A stretch of DNA of 64,000 nucleotides from an uncultured Sphingomonadaceae bacterium (GCA_947494305.1 CANLUL010000001.1:1550001-1614000); one strand, 5' to 3'. Shown: positions 8,883-18,851, counted from the first letter of the stretch. The notes: generated by a model from the letters alone, not told the origin. Numbers and translations are program-made.

Positions 8883-10265
8883 ATGTTCAATAGATTCATT
8901 AAAAAAATAGCGAATAACAAACGTGGAAATGTCCTGACCGTAACGTCGCTGACCGCTCCTGTTCTCATTGGATTTGCGGGATTGTCGGTCGACCTGGGAT
9001 ACGGCCTTTATTCGAAATCCCAACTTCGTGGTGCGACAGAACTAACAGCATTGGACATTGCTGAAAATTACACCAAGCCTAATATCGAATTTGTTTCGGA
9101 CTCAGTAGCACTTGATCGACAATCCTTAACGACAAATGGAATATCTGTATCAAAGTCTGCACTGCCCGATCATCACAAGGATGTAGCAATCCTTCCCGAA
9201 GATATTGAAATTGGCATGTGGGATGTGGAGAACAAAGTTTTCACACCGGCGTCAACGAGCCCGCTGGTAAATGCCGCTCGGGTTAAGGGCGAATTGAGTG
9301 CTGCACGCGATAACAAAATATCGACTTTTTTCGGCGAAATGTTTGGCTTTAGTCCCGACTTGCGTACCGAATCTCTGGCATTGGCGCCTTTAATACCTAC
9401 TTTCCATTTGCTTGACCCCCATTCTTCTGGAGCGTTAAAACATTCAGAAGGCAATGGTGGTGATACTTCTGATATAGATATTGGCCCAATCTGGATAAAT
9501 TCTGATGCGGATGATGCTTTCATAGCCAGCCAATGGAGTTCTGGCTTTGGCTCTCCAGCAGCTTTTATAAAAGGGGGGTCTACTCTTTCGAGAGACAAAT
9601 ATTATGAGCAAATGTTTCGGTTGCCCGATCTTATCGCGGACCAACCGGAACCTAGTCGTCCGCTCCTGTGTGATGAGCAAGATTTTGTTGTAGATAAGGG
9701 TCCCGGCAAATCCGCAACCTTGGAGCCCGGTACTTATTGTGGCGGCCTCCAGATAAAAAGCGCGAGACTTGTCACTTTTAAACCGGGAATCTACAACTTC
9801 CTGGATGGTCCGCTTGAGATAAAAACCCCAATCGATATTTATGGAAATGAAGTTCTTTTTCATTTCGACGGACCGGGAGCCGCGTTTGATGTCGATGGGG
9901 CAACTTTACGCCTTACCGGACTTACAACCGGTCCCTATAAGGGATTTCTTGTGTTTAGCAGTCGTTCCACCACCCGAATCGGGCCATTGAAAACAAGAAT
10001 CGCGCACAAATTCAAGCATACAGGCGGAGAGGTTGCGGGATTAATATATGCACCGGACAATCATGTAGATATCCAAAGATCATACCTTGACGGAATTTGT
10101 CATAGCCTTTGCCTCGTCGCAAACACCATGACGGTAAAGGATGGCAGCTATTTGAATTGGTACCCGACCAAAACACCGTCAGAAAATTGGACGAAATTTT
10201 ATGGAAAGCGCGTCGCTCCGAAGGTATTGGAGCCCTACCTTTCTCCTTATTTGATATCGGGTTGA
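8883..10265 (+). CDS. TadG-like pilus-assembly protein with C-terminal beta-rich domain
   Basis: About 460 residues from the ATG at 8883, which has GGAG six bases before it; an upstream in-frame ATG at 8871 overlaps that Shine-Dalgarno sequence. The N-terminus ('NNKRGNVLTVTSLTAPVLIG' then 'LSVDLGYGLYSKSQLRGATE') is a TadE/G-like anchor with one membrane helix, a short spacer and the start of a vWA-like or secreted domain. The C-terminal half contains repeated short beta stretches, with paired cysteines ('GTYCGGLQI', 'GICHSLCLV'), reminiscent of a solenoid or polymer-forming fold. It forms a likely operon with the TadE-like gene. The role in the cell envelope is inferred. Confidence 0.7.
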   Translation: MFNRFIKKIANNKRGNVLTVTSLTAPVLIGFAGLSVDLGYGLYSKSQLRGATELTALDIAENYTKPNIEFVSDSVALDRQSLTTNGISVSKSALPDHHKDVAILPEDIEIGMWDVENKVFTPASTSPLVNAARVKGELSAARDNKISTFFGEMFGFSPDLRTESLALAPLIPTFHLLDPHSSGALKHSEGNGGDTSDIDIGPIWINSDADDAFIASQWSSGFGSPAAFIKGGSTLSRDKYYEQMFRLPDLIADQPEPSRPLLCDEQDFVVDKGPGKSATLEPGTYCGGLQIKSARLVTFKPGIYNFLDGPLEIKTPIDIYGNEVLFHFDGPGAAFDVDGATLRLTGLTTGPYKGFLVFSSRSTTRIGPLKTRIAHKFKHTGGEVAGLIYAPDNHVDIQRSYLDGICHSLCLVANTMTVKDGSYLNWYPTKTPSENWTKFYGKRVAPKVLEPYLSPYLISG

Positions 10266-10284
10266 CAGACTTCGATACCAAAGG

Positions 10285-10323
10285 TGCAGCCATTGTTTCG
10301 TGCTAAACGGCGCAATGGCTGCA
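10285..10323. terminator. Inverted repeat between convergent genes, possible bidirectional terminator
   Basis: TGCAGCCATTG (10285-10295) pairs perfectly with CAATGGCTGCA (10313-10323) around a 17-base loop. It sits in the 78 bp gap between the TadG-like stop and the stop of the convergent regulator gene. There is no long T-run on either side, so terminator function is plausible but not certain. Confidence 0.5.
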
Positions 10324-10343
10324 TCATATTTAGAGCAAATTTT

Positions 10344-13022
10344 CTATTTCAAAATCCCCAGTTCTCGGGCTTTTTGAACGGCTGGCACACGCTTTTTCAC
10401 GCCGAGTTTGCGGTAGATATTGCGCAGGTGGAACTTGATCGTATTGTCAGTCAGGTCAAGATCGCGAGCAATTTCTTTGTTCGATCTACCCATTGCGATA
10501 GCTTGAAGTACCTCTTCTTCACGTGCAGAAAACAAGTTTTGGGCACTGACAAAAGCCAACCTTCCAGCAAACACTCTTACTGCAGGCGCCTTTGTTTTAT
10601 CCAAGACCGAGGAAACAGCCTCGCTCAATAATCGGTTTGAAACATCCATCGCAAATACACGTGCACAGTCGATACGCGCGGCATCCACAATCGCGATCTC
10701 CAGAACGGCTAGCGCCTCTTCTCTTCTACCCGCACTTTCCAAAATCGAGGCCTTTAGAACATTGCCACGAACACGGATGAGGACAACATCCAGATGATCG
10801 GCATCTTCAATACCTTGATCAACAGTTGCTATGGCCTTTTCAAAAAGGCCGATAGCTTTCAAATATCTGGCACATGAAAACAGAGCCGTCACCTTGTGGC
10901 GCCATCCCAGCTGATCCAAAGCTCTTTCGTCGACGTACAGCCATTTTTGAACACTTTCAAACACGCATTCAGCTTCACCCAAATTTCCAATGCCAACCGC
11001 ACAGTCGATAAGTAAATGTTCCGCAAATTGGGACAATCGTTGCATTGCAAACCGGTCGGCAGAGTAGTGAAGCTTTTCGATCAAGAAAGCCGCTTTTTCA
11101 TAGTCTTTCCGGCAAAGAGCATCGTGAATTACCGCATCGAAACCGACATTATAAACCTCATAACCCCCATCACATTCCACTGTACGCAATATTATTTGCT
11201 CCAGGGCCTTATTTGATCCTGCATCCAAATCGCTTTGCCAATAATCAATAGCTTCAACAAAGGTCTGGCAAATAAATTTTAGATTGCACTGACTGCCGCT
11301 CATTTGAATCGCATAGTTTGATGTATCTATGAACAGGCTGCGAGACTTTTCCAGACGGTTGGTCCAAAGATCTATTATACCAAAATTAATCTGACAAAAT
11401 AACGCGACCACATTGCCAAAGCCTCGTCCGGCTTCATTGGTGTACTCCAGCGCTTTATCAAATTCACCATAAAACAAGCATTGAAGAGCCAAACAGCAGA
11501 GAGTTACTGGCTTTGGATCTTTTTCAGATGGCGCTCCATCGAATGACTCTGCCAACGTTAAACGTTCTGTAAGCCAGCCCCCGTTTCTCGACATTTCAAA
11601 TTCAGTGCGACACAGAAGACCAGTTCCGGTTGTCAGCCTATCGCGGAGATTCTCCTCTGATAGACCCCTTTGCTCCATCAAGGCTTCCGCAGCATTGTGA
11701 TATCGTAACGCCCGCTTGTAGTTACCTGACAAGACACAGGTATATACTTTTGAGTATAGTAGGCGTGGATCTTCAGCGACAATCTCATCCGGTATGTTTG
11801 CAAACAACCTATTGAAATATCCGACGCCGCCAAAATAGATCAATCGCATCCATTCGCAGTTATCATTGATGATTTGGGTACTGAGGTCATAGTCCTTGAT
11901 GGCATTCGCATAATTGACAGATTCGGCAATCATGCGGTTTTCGCCGCACCATTTCGCAGCACGGCGATGGAGAACTATGAATTTTTCCGGATCTTGCTGC
12001 TTCAGAAAATCGCGAACACATTCCGAAAACAGATGGTGATAGCGGAACCATTCCAGTTCATCGTCCAGCGGAACAACCAATGCCTGCAAAGAATCCAACT
12101 GATGGATGAACTGTTGGCTTTTGTCATGGTCGCAAACGGCATCGGCAAGCTCTGCATTGAAGCTCTGCAAGATCGATGTTTCTATCAAAAACTCTCGCAA
12201 TTCCGAAGGCTGACTTTCAAGCACATTGGTCACCAAATAATCGGCAAGGTAGCCTTGAGAGGCAATTTTTCTGTGCGCCGCCACCTTGCTGGGATTCAAC
12301 AGTCTTGTCATTTGTACAGCGACCGGCCATCCTTCTACCTGTTCCTGCAATGCAGTAAGGGCGTCCTGATCAATATCACCGCCCATTGCTTCTTTCACCT
12401 CTCGGTCAGAAAAGCGAAGACTGGCAGATGGTATTTCTATCGCCTGTCCTGCCGCCAGCAAGGTCGGCAAGTTGATGCTGACGGGAGTGCGGCTGCCAAT
12501 GGCGATATGGATCTTGTCGCCGCATTGATCACTTAGGACCTGCACAAACTGGTTTATCTCTTCTGATGTGACTCGGTGATAGTCATCCAGCACAAGAACC
12601 ATATGGTCGTCTACATCAATAATCGCGCTCAGCAGGCTCGTGGTAATGGCTGCAGATGACATATCGACAAAACCGCTTTCAGCGGCCTTCTTGAGATATC
12701 CCAGTGATACTCCGGCATCTTCAAAGGCAAAGACAAGATAGGCAAAAAACTGACGTATTTCCTGATCATTCTCGTCGAGATTAACCCAGGCACACCTGAT
12801 ATTGCGCGCAAGCAAGCTCTCACGCCATTGTGACAGCAAGGTGGACTTCCCAAATCCTGCAGGGGCAACAACGCAAGAAATGCTCTCTTCAAGCACTGAA
12901 TCTAGCATTCTCAATAGTCTTTTGCGTTCGACCAGCGGAATAGAAAATTTAGGCGCTCGAGTCTTCGATCTGGAAAACCAGTGCCTCTGTGATTGAACTT
13001 CCGCCGGATTGTTGAGCGGCAT
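10344..13022 (-). CDS. MalT/LAL-type LuxR-family STAND ATPase regulator (copy 2)
   Basis: About 892 residues. The frame extends to 13058, but the ATG at 13022 has AAGGA five bases before it and aligns with the starts of the other copies. Domains in order: 'FSRSKTRAPKFSIPLVERKR' leader, Walker A 'APAGFGKST', Walker B 'MVLVLDDYH', 'EGWPVAVQMTRLL', 'WFRYHHLFSECV', a TPR-like sensor, then a LuxR HTH ending 'RKLGVKKRVPAVQKARE'. ATPase and HTH are almost the same as in copies 3-5, while the stretch of roughly residues 470-620 differs strongly, as expected for different inducers acting on common DNA sites. A conserved promoter element lies about 60 bp upstream. Confidence 0.88.
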   Translation of the reverse strand: MPLNNPAEVQSQRHWFSRSKTRAPKFSIPLVERKRLLRMLDSVLEESISCVVAPAGFGKSTLLSQWRESLLARNIRCAWVNLDENDQEIRQFFAYLVFAFEDAGVSLGYLKKAAESGFVDMSSAAITTSLLSAIIDVDDHMVLVLDDYHRVTSEEINQFVQVLSDQCGDKIHIAIGSRTPVSINLPTLLAAGQAIEIPSASLRFSDREVKEAMGGDIDQDALTALQEQVEGWPVAVQMTRLLNPSKVAAHRKIASQGYLADYLVTNVLESQPSELREFLIETSILQSFNAELADAVCDHDKSQQFIHQLDSLQALVVPLDDELEWFRYHHLFSECVRDFLKQQDPEKFIVLHRRAAKWCGENRMIAESVNYANAIKDYDLSTQIINDNCEWMRLIYFGGVGYFNRLFANIPDEIVAEDPRLLYSKVYTCVLSGNYKRALRYHNAAEALMEQRGLSEENLRDRLTTGTGLLCRTEFEMSRNGGWLTERLTLAESFDGAPSEKDPKPVTLCCLALQCLFYGEFDKALEYTNEAGRGFGNVVALFCQINFGIIDLWTNRLEKSRSLFIDTSNYAIQMSGSQCNLKFICQTFVEAIDYWQSDLDAGSNKALEQIILRTVECDGGYEVYNVGFDAVIHDALCRKDYEKAAFLIEKLHYSADRFAMQRLSQFAEHLLIDCAVGIGNLGEAECVFESVQKWLYVDERALDQLGWRHKVTALFSCARYLKAIGLFEKAIATVDQGIEDADHLDVVLIRVRGNVLKASILESAGRREEALAVLEIAIVDAARIDCARVFAMDVSNRLLSEAVSSVLDKTKAPAVRVFAGRLAFVSAQNLFSAREEEVLQAIAMGRSNKEIARDLDLTDNTIKFHLRNIYRKLGVKKRVPAVQKARELGILK

Positions 13023-13057
13023 AGTCTTCCTTAGGTGCGACCTGTTTGGCGTTAACA

Positions 13058-13093
13058 AATTTAAGCATAAGTAAAACTTGCTCCAAAATCGAG
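13058..13093 (-). promoter_or_regulatory. Conserved palindrome/promoter before regulator copy 2
   Basis: On the minus strand CTCGATTTTGGAG (13093-13081) contains a putative -35 box TTGGAG. A TAAATT -10 box (13063-13058) follows after exactly 17 bp. The 13-mer has partly palindromic ends (CTCNANNNTNGAG). The same 13-mer with the same layout occurs before copies 3 and 4. Transcription would start about 30 bases before the ATG at 13022. Confidence 0.55.
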
Positions 13094-13198
13094 CATTTTA
13101 CCAAGTGAACAGTTCTATCGACTGCGCAAGTATCCAAATCATTACCATCTGATTGACGAGACAATCGTTCAAATCAAAATTTATCAGGGGGCCAATAA

Positions 13199-15889
13199 TC
13201 ACAAAATTCCGATCTCTCTTGCCTTTTCAACGGCTGGCACGCGCTTCTTGACGCCGAGTTTGCGATACACATTGCGCAAATGAAACTTGATCGTGTTGTC
13301 TGTTACATCCAGATCGCGAGCGATTTCCTTGTTTGATTTGCCCGCAGCTAGGCCTTGCAGAACCTCTTCCTCACGTAAGGAGAACATCTTTTGTGTGCCA
13401 CCTTGAGAGAGGTTTGCAGCGAAATCTCTTACTGCATGCGATTCGGATTTATCCATAACAGACAAAACGGCTTGGCCCAGAAGGGTTTCCGACACATCCC
13501 TTGCGAACAGCCGGAGGCAATTTACCCTTGCAGCATCTTCGATGGCGTATTCGAGAACGGCAATTGCATCGTCCGTTTTACCCGCTTGCTTAAGAATAGA
13601 GGTTTTGAGAATATTGCCTCTCACACGAACAAAAACAACGTCCAGCGTATCGACCTCTTCTAATGCCTTTTCCACATGAGTCAGAGCAGCCTCGTATTGG
13701 CCTATGGCCGCCAAGTAACGTGCGCAAGTATAGAAAGCAGTGGATCTATGATACCATCCCAGATCATCAAGCTTCTTTTCATCAACATCAAGGCCGTTTT
13801 TCACCTTTGCAAAAACTTGCGATGCTTCACTTAAATCGCCGCTAGCGACTAAGCAGTCGAGTCGCAAAAATTCTGTAAACTGAACAAGCCGGTTTATAGC
13901 GAGCCGGTCGGTGGATTGATCCAATTTATTGACTAGCTCATAGGCGTTTTCATATTCCTGACAGCAAATCGCATCATGAACAATCGCGTCGAAACCCATG
14001 GCGTAAACATCATATCCACCGTCACCATCAATTGTGCGCATGAGTATCTGTTCCAGATCACAAGCTGGATCGGCAACAAGATCACTTTGCCAATATCCTA
14101 TTACTGCCAGAAATAGGTCACAGTTGAATTTGAAGTTGCTTTGATCACCATAAATTTCAATAGCTGTTTCAGATGCTTTCTTGAACCGTTGAACTGCCTT
14201 GTCTGGAGCATTTGCCCATAGTTCAATCAGGCCAAAGCAAATTTGGCAATAGAGAACCGGTGTTCGAGCCACCACATGCTCAAAGTCTGCCTCAGCAGCA
14301 AGCGCGCGATTTCGAGCCTTCTCAAAATCACCATAAGTCAGGCTTTGAAGTGCAAGCCACGTCCTTATCAAACCACACATCAAGTAAGCTTCCGGATTCG
14401 CTTTGGCCACAGCGTCGGTAACTTTGAGGCGATCGTTCAGCCATCCCCCATCTCTTTCGGATTCAAACTCAGTTAAAGCGAGAATTGCCGTACCGACAAC
14501 CAGTCTATCAGCAAAAACTTCAGGGGTGATCGTGCCTCTTTCAATTATGGTCTCAGCCATATTGTGATAATGCAAAGCTTTCTTGGAATCACCGACTAGA
14601 GAGCAAGCATATACTTTTAAGAAAAGCATTCGCGGATCGCTTGCGATTTCATCTTCCGGAATATCAGCCAAAAGACTATTGAAATAACCAATCCCGCCAA
14701 ATTGTTCCTTACGCAACCACTGGCTATTTTCGTTGATGATCTGTTTGGCCAACTCGTAATCTTTGATCGTGTTGGCATAATTGACAGCTTCAGAAATTAG
14801 TCGATTTTCACCGCACCATTTCGCAGCACGGCGATGCAATTCGGTAAACTTGTTTAAGTCCTCTCGCTTTAAGACTTCGCTCACACATTCAGAGAAAAGA
14901 TGATGATAACGGAACCATTCCAGGTCATCATCCAATGGAATAACCAATGCTTGTAGTGAATGAAGCTGGTTTATGAGAGATTGACTCGTATGGTGATCAC
15001 AAACCGTATCTGCAAGCTCCACGTTGAAGCTTTTCAAAATGCTTGTCTCCAAGACAAATTCTCGCAGCTCTTCCGGTTGATTTTCTAGTACATTGGTCAC
15101 CAGATAATCGGCCAAGTGCCCTTGAGAGGCTGTTTTCCAATTGATCACTTCGTTCTCTGGGTTAAACAATCTTGTCATCTGCACTGCGACCGGCCAGCCT
15201 TCCAATTGTTCTTGCAAAGCAGCCAGTGCTTCTTCGTCGAGTTCACTGCCCATTGCTTCGTTTACTTCCCGGTCAGAAAAGCGCAGATTTGCAGATGGAA
15301 TCTCTATTGCTTGTCCAGCGGCTAGTAACGTGGGCAAGTTTATATTGACGGGAGTACGACTACCAATAGCAATATGGACTTTGTCGCCGCATTGATCGCT
15401 CAGGGTTTGCATAAAGTTATCGATCTGCTCGGAGGCGGCACGGTGGTAGTCATCCAGAACCAAAACCATATGATCTTCAATATCAATGATTGCACTGAGC
15501 AAGCTAGTGGTGATTGCAGCCGATGACATATCTACAAAACCACTCTCAGCTGCTTTTCTAAGATAGCCAAGCGATACGCCTGCATCTTCGAATGCCAAGA
15601 CAAGATACGCAAAAAACTTGCGAATCTCGGTGTCGTTCTCGTCGAGATTGACCCAAGCACAACGGATATCACGTGTGATCAAACTATCTCGCCATTGTGA
15701 TAACAAAGTAGATTTCCCAAATCCTGCAGGAGCCACAATACAAGAAATAGGCTTGTCCAATGCCCGATCTAAGGCCAACAGAAGCCGCTTGCGTTCCACC
15801 AACTCAATTGAAAATTTGGGCGCACGCGTTTTTGATTTGGAAAACCATTTGATAGAATTTTGAGCTTCCACCGCTGTTGTCTGAGGCAT
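13199..15889 (-). CDS. MalT/LAL-type LuxR-family STAND ATPase regulator (copy 3)
   Basis: About 896 residues, from the ATG at 15889 with AAGGA seven bases before it (a TTG directly ahead is less likely). The layout is the same as copy 2: Walker A 'APAGFGKST', Walker B 'MVLVLDDYH', 'EGWPVAVQMTRLF', 'WFRYHHLFSECV', a TPR-like sensor and an HTH 'SLREEEVLQGLAAGKSNKE' with 'NTIKFHLRNVYRKLGV'. The central sensor is clearly different from its neighbours. The gene is separated from copy 2 by about 175 bp holding the copy 2 promoter, so each copy seems to be a separate transcription unit rather than part of one operon. Confidence 0.88.
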   Translation of the reverse strand: MPQTTAVEAQNSIKWFSKSKTRAPKFSIELVERKRLLLALDRALDKPISCIVAPAGFGKSTLLSQWRDSLITRDIRCAWVNLDENDTEIRKFFAYLVLAFEDAGVSLGYLRKAAESGFVDMSSAAITTSLLSAIIDIEDHMVLVLDDYHRAASEQIDNFMQTLSDQCGDKVHIAIGSRTPVNINLPTLLAAGQAIEIPSANLRFSDREVNEAMGSELDEEALAALQEQLEGWPVAVQMTRLFNPENEVINWKTASQGHLADYLVTNVLENQPEELREFVLETSILKSFNVELADTVCDHHTSQSLINQLHSLQALVIPLDDDLEWFRYHHLFSECVSEVLKREDLNKFTELHRRAAKWCGENRLISEAVNYANTIKDYELAKQIINENSQWLRKEQFGGIGYFNSLLADIPEDEIASDPRMLFLKVYACSLVGDSKKALHYHNMAETIIERGTITPEVFADRLVVGTAILALTEFESERDGGWLNDRLKVTDAVAKANPEAYLMCGLIRTWLALQSLTYGDFEKARNRALAAEADFEHVVARTPVLYCQICFGLIELWANAPDKAVQRFKKASETAIEIYGDQSNFKFNCDLFLAVIGYWQSDLVADPACDLEQILMRTIDGDGGYDVYAMGFDAIVHDAICCQEYENAYELVNKLDQSTDRLAINRLVQFTEFLRLDCLVASGDLSEASQVFAKVKNGLDVDEKKLDDLGWYHRSTAFYTCARYLAAIGQYEAALTHVEKALEEVDTLDVVFVRVRGNILKTSILKQAGKTDDAIAVLEYAIEDAARVNCLRLFARDVSETLLGQAVLSVMDKSESHAVRDFAANLSQGGTQKMFSLREEEVLQGLAAGKSNKEIARDLDVTDNTIKFHLRNVYRKLGVKKRVPAVEKAREIGIL

Positions 15890-15928
15890 CAAATTGTCCT
15901 TAGTTGCGAGCTTGGATTCTTGTGCGTG

Positions 15929-15964
15929 ATTTTGCAGTTACGGAAAACTTACTCCAGAATCGAG
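15929..15964 (-). promoter_or_regulatory. Conserved palindrome/promoter before regulator copy 3
   Basis: On the minus strand CTCGATTCTGGAG (15964-15952) carries CTGGAG as a -35 box, then 17 bp, then CAAAAT as a -10 box (15934-15929). It lies 62 bp before the ATG at 15889, the same place as in copies 2 and 4, and the palindrome ends CTC/GAG are kept while its middle varies by one base. Confidence 0.5.
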
Positions 15965-16053
15965 TAATCTTCCAAGTGATATGATCTATCATACACCGAT
16001 AAACGTGCAGTTAAACTCCCACTGATCCTTTAGCAATCAAATCAATCCAAGCG

Positions 16054-18774
16054 CTATGATAATATCCCCAACTCACGAGCCTTTTCGACAGCTGGAACAC
16101 GCTTTTTCACCCCTAGTTTTTGGTAGATGTTCCGAAGATGAAATTTGATCGTATTGTCGGTCAGATCAAGATCGCGAGCGATTTCCTTGTTTGATTTGCC
16201 TTGCGCTATGCCTTGCAGCACCTCCTCCTCACGCAAAGAGAACATCTTTTGAACGCTGGTCATGGCGATTCTTGCCGCAAAATCACTCACTTTATGCGTT
16301 TCCGTCTTCACCATCACGGATGAAACCGCTTCATTTAGAAGCGTTCCGGATACATCTGCAGCAAACGGCTTGAAGGTAGCAACATGCGCTGCATCTATAA
16401 TCGCATCCTCAAGCGTAACTAAAGCATCATCCCGCTTACCAGAGTTTTCCAGAATAGATGCTTTGAGGATCTTTCCCCTGACACGCATGAGCACAACATC
16501 CAACGTATCAGCAACACCTACTCCAGCTTCAATGAACTGACGGGCTTGCTCAAAGTCTCCAATCGCCGCCAGATAGCGCGCGCATGTGTAACTCGCGGCA
16601 ACCCAATGGAACCAACCATGGTCTTCCATCTCATTCTGCTCTATCGAAAACCACTCACTGATTTTGTTATAGATCTGCTCCGCCAACCCCAATGATCCTT
16701 GGGCGACGAAGAGATCGAGACGTAAAACTTCTGTAAATTGGGTAAGCCGTTCAATCGCTAGTCGATCTGTAGATTCTTCAAGCTTGCCAACCAGTGCGTC
16801 AGCTTCCTCATATTCTCCACGGCACAGAGCATCATGTACCACCGCATCGAAGCCTATAGCATAAACGTCGTACCAACCGTCAGCTTCGACCAGCCGGCCA
16901 AGTTGGCTTTCGATTGAAAATGCTTCTGCATCGTCTGCATTGCTGCGCCAATACTCAACAGATTTCAAAAGAGTTCCCACGATAGAATTTACATTTGCGT
17001 AATTGCCAACCGGATCGTCTTCATTCGCAAAAACCGATGAGAAACAGTGGTAAGCCTCCTCAATGTCATTGCGCCAGAACTCTATTATTCCAAGACTGGC
17101 CTTGAGATATCCATCGCCGACTGGATTGAAACCTTTCTGGGAATCGACATTGGCATCCTGCATATAGTTTTTAGCAATATTGAAATCACCAAAAGTATAA
17201 CTCTGGATTGCAAGGGCATGTTTTATGAAGCTACTGATAACAGTCAAATTCGCACCGATGCTCGAATAATCAGATTTTGCTTTTTCGATCGTTTCAAGGC
17301 GCTCTTTTAGCCATCCGCCTTCTCTTTCAAACTTAAACTCAACCCTGCGGAGAATCCCTGTCCCTACGCCCATTCTATCAACCAGCAATTGCGGCGTTAT
17401 TCCGTCTCGTTCGATAAGAGCTTCTGCGGCATCATGATGTCGAAGAGCACTTTTGAAATCTCCACCTAGGGCGCAAGTATAAACTTTGGAGTAAAGAATC
17501 TGAGGATCGTTAGCCAATACCTCATCTGGGATATTTGCAAAAAGACCGTTAAAATAACCTACTCCCCCAAAGCACAATAATCGCATCCAACGTGCATTAT
17601 CATTAATTATTTGTTTGCTCAGCTCGTAGTCTTTGATTGCATTGGCATAGTTTACAGCCTCGGCAATTAGTCGATTCTCACTACACCATTTTGCTGCACG
17701 GCGATGCAGTTCGACAAAGCGTTCCGGATCCTCTTGTTTCAAAAAGTCACCTACGCATTCAGAGAAAAGATGATGATAGCGAAACCACAGAAAATCATCA
17801 TCCAGAGGAATCACCAGTGCCTGCAAAGAATCCAATTGATGGATGAGTTGTTGACTATTCTTATGATCGCGGACCGCATCAGCAAGTTCAGCGTTGAAGC
17901 TTTGCAATATGGAGGTTTCCAACAAAAACTGTTGGAGTTCCTCCGATTGACTTTCCAATACATTTGTCACCAGATAATCAGCCAAATGGCCTTGGGAGGA
18001 GACTTTTCGATCTCTTGAGGTAGTTGACGTAAAAGTGTTTCTTTCGCCCAACAGTCTTGTCATCTGGACAGCGACCGGCCATCCTTCCAATTGCGCCTGT
18101 ATATCTGCTAGCTCTTCTTGATCCAGCTCGCTGCCCATTGCTTCCGCCACTTCCCGATCAGAGAAACGCAGATTTGCCGACGGAATTTCAATGGCTTGTC
18201 CAGCGGCTAGTAATGTCGGCAAGTTTATGTTGACCGGAGTACGACTGCCAATGGCGATATGAACTTTATCGCCACACTGATCGCTCAGGATTTTCACAAA
18301 GCTATCAATCTGCTCGGACGCAACCCGGTGATAGTCGTCGAGCACCAAAACCATAGGGTCTTCAATATCTATAATTGCACTTAGCAGGCTGGTGATGATT
18401 GCCGATGAGGACATATCAACAAATCCATTTTCAGCCGCGTTTTTGAGATAACCAAGTGATACACCCGCATCTTCGAACGCTAAGACAAGATAGGCAAAAA
18501 ACTTACGGATCTCAGCATCATTCTCGTCAAGATTAACCCACGCACAGTTTATGTCGCGTGCAAGCAGACTGTCCCGCCATTGAGATAGCAGGGTTGATTT
18601 TCCAAAACCAGCAGGGGCAACGATACAGGAGATCGGTTTATCCAATGCCTCATCCAAGGCCAGCAAAAGCCGCTTGCGTTCCACCAATTCAATTGAAAAT
18701 TTGGGTGCACGCGTTTTCGATCTCGAAAACCATGTCGTTGGTATTTGGGCTTCAGCCTTACCGGCTTGAGACAT
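16054..18774 (-). CDS. MalT/LAL-type LuxR-family STAND ATPase regulator (copy 4)
   Basis: About 906 residues, from the ATG at 18774 with AAGGA six bases before it; a GTG one codon earlier is possible. It has the same domain order as copies 2, 3 and 5: P-loop 'APAGFGKST', 'MVLVLDDYH', 'EGWPVAVQMTRLL', 'WFRYHHLFSECV', a TPR-like sensor and a LuxR HTH ('SLREEEVLQGIAQGKSNKE'). It has a small insertion after the 'MTRLLGERN' segment relative to its paralogues, and its central block (about residues 480-620) is longer than and unlike those of copies 2, 3 and 5. The HTH recognition segment 'NTIKFHLRNIY' is identical to that of copies 2 and 5. Function beyond transcription control is unknown. Confidence 0.88.
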   Translation of the reverse strand: MSQAGKAEAQIPTTWFSRSKTRAPKFSIELVERKRLLLALDEALDKPISCIVAPAGFGKSTLLSQWRDSLLARDINCAWVNLDENDAEIRKFFAYLVLAFEDAGVSLGYLKNAAENGFVDMSSSAIITSLLSAIIDIEDPMVLVLDDYHRVASEQIDSFVKILSDQCGDKVHIAIGSRTPVNINLPTLLAAGQAIEIPSANLRFSDREVAEAMGSELDQEELADIQAQLEGWPVAVQMTRLLGERNTFTSTTSRDRKVSSQGHLADYLVTNVLESQSEELQQFLLETSILQSFNAELADAVRDHKNSQQLIHQLDSLQALVIPLDDDFLWFRYHHLFSECVGDFLKQEDPERFVELHRRAAKWCSENRLIAEAVNYANAIKDYELSKQIINDNARWMRLLCFGGVGYFNGLFANIPDEVLANDPQILYSKVYTCALGGDFKSALRHHDAAEALIERDGITPQLLVDRMGVGTGILRRVEFKFEREGGWLKERLETIEKAKSDYSSIGANLTVISSFIKHALAIQSYTFGDFNIAKNYMQDANVDSQKGFNPVGDGYLKASLGIIEFWRNDIEEAYHCFSSVFANEDDPVGNYANVNSIVGTLLKSVEYWRSNADDAEAFSIESQLGRLVEADGWYDVYAIGFDAVVHDALCRGEYEEADALVGKLEESTDRLAIERLTQFTEVLRLDLFVAQGSLGLAEQIYNKISEWFSIEQNEMEDHGWFHWVAASYTCARYLAAIGDFEQARQFIEAGVGVADTLDVVLMRVRGKILKASILENSGKRDDALVTLEDAIIDAAHVATFKPFAADVSGTLLNEAVSSVMVKTETHKVSDFAARIAMTSVQKMFSLREEEVLQGIAQGKSNKEIARDLDLTDNTIKFHLRNIYQKLGVKKRVPAVEKARELGILS

Positions 18775-18815
18775 CACATTTCCTTATTTGGGGGCAAGGC
18801 TACTTGTGTCGCAAT

Positions 18816-18851
18816 GTTGTATTAGTAGGTAAATTTTACTCCAAAATCGAG
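18816..18851 (-). promoter_or_regulatory. Conserved palindrome/promoter before regulator copy 4
   Basis: On the minus strand CTCGATTTTGGAG (18851-18839) is identical to the element before copy 2. TTGGAG serves as the -35 box and TACAAC (18821-18816) as the -10 box after 17 bp. It lies 65 bp before the ATG at 18774. Confidence 0.55.

Noticed and set aside
11874-12536. Open frame of 220 codons on the plus strand
   Set aside because: It is antisense to the conserved ATPase part of regulator copy 2. Similar plus-strand frames recur antisense to copies 3-5 at the same place, as expected from shared codon bias, and no family is recognisable.
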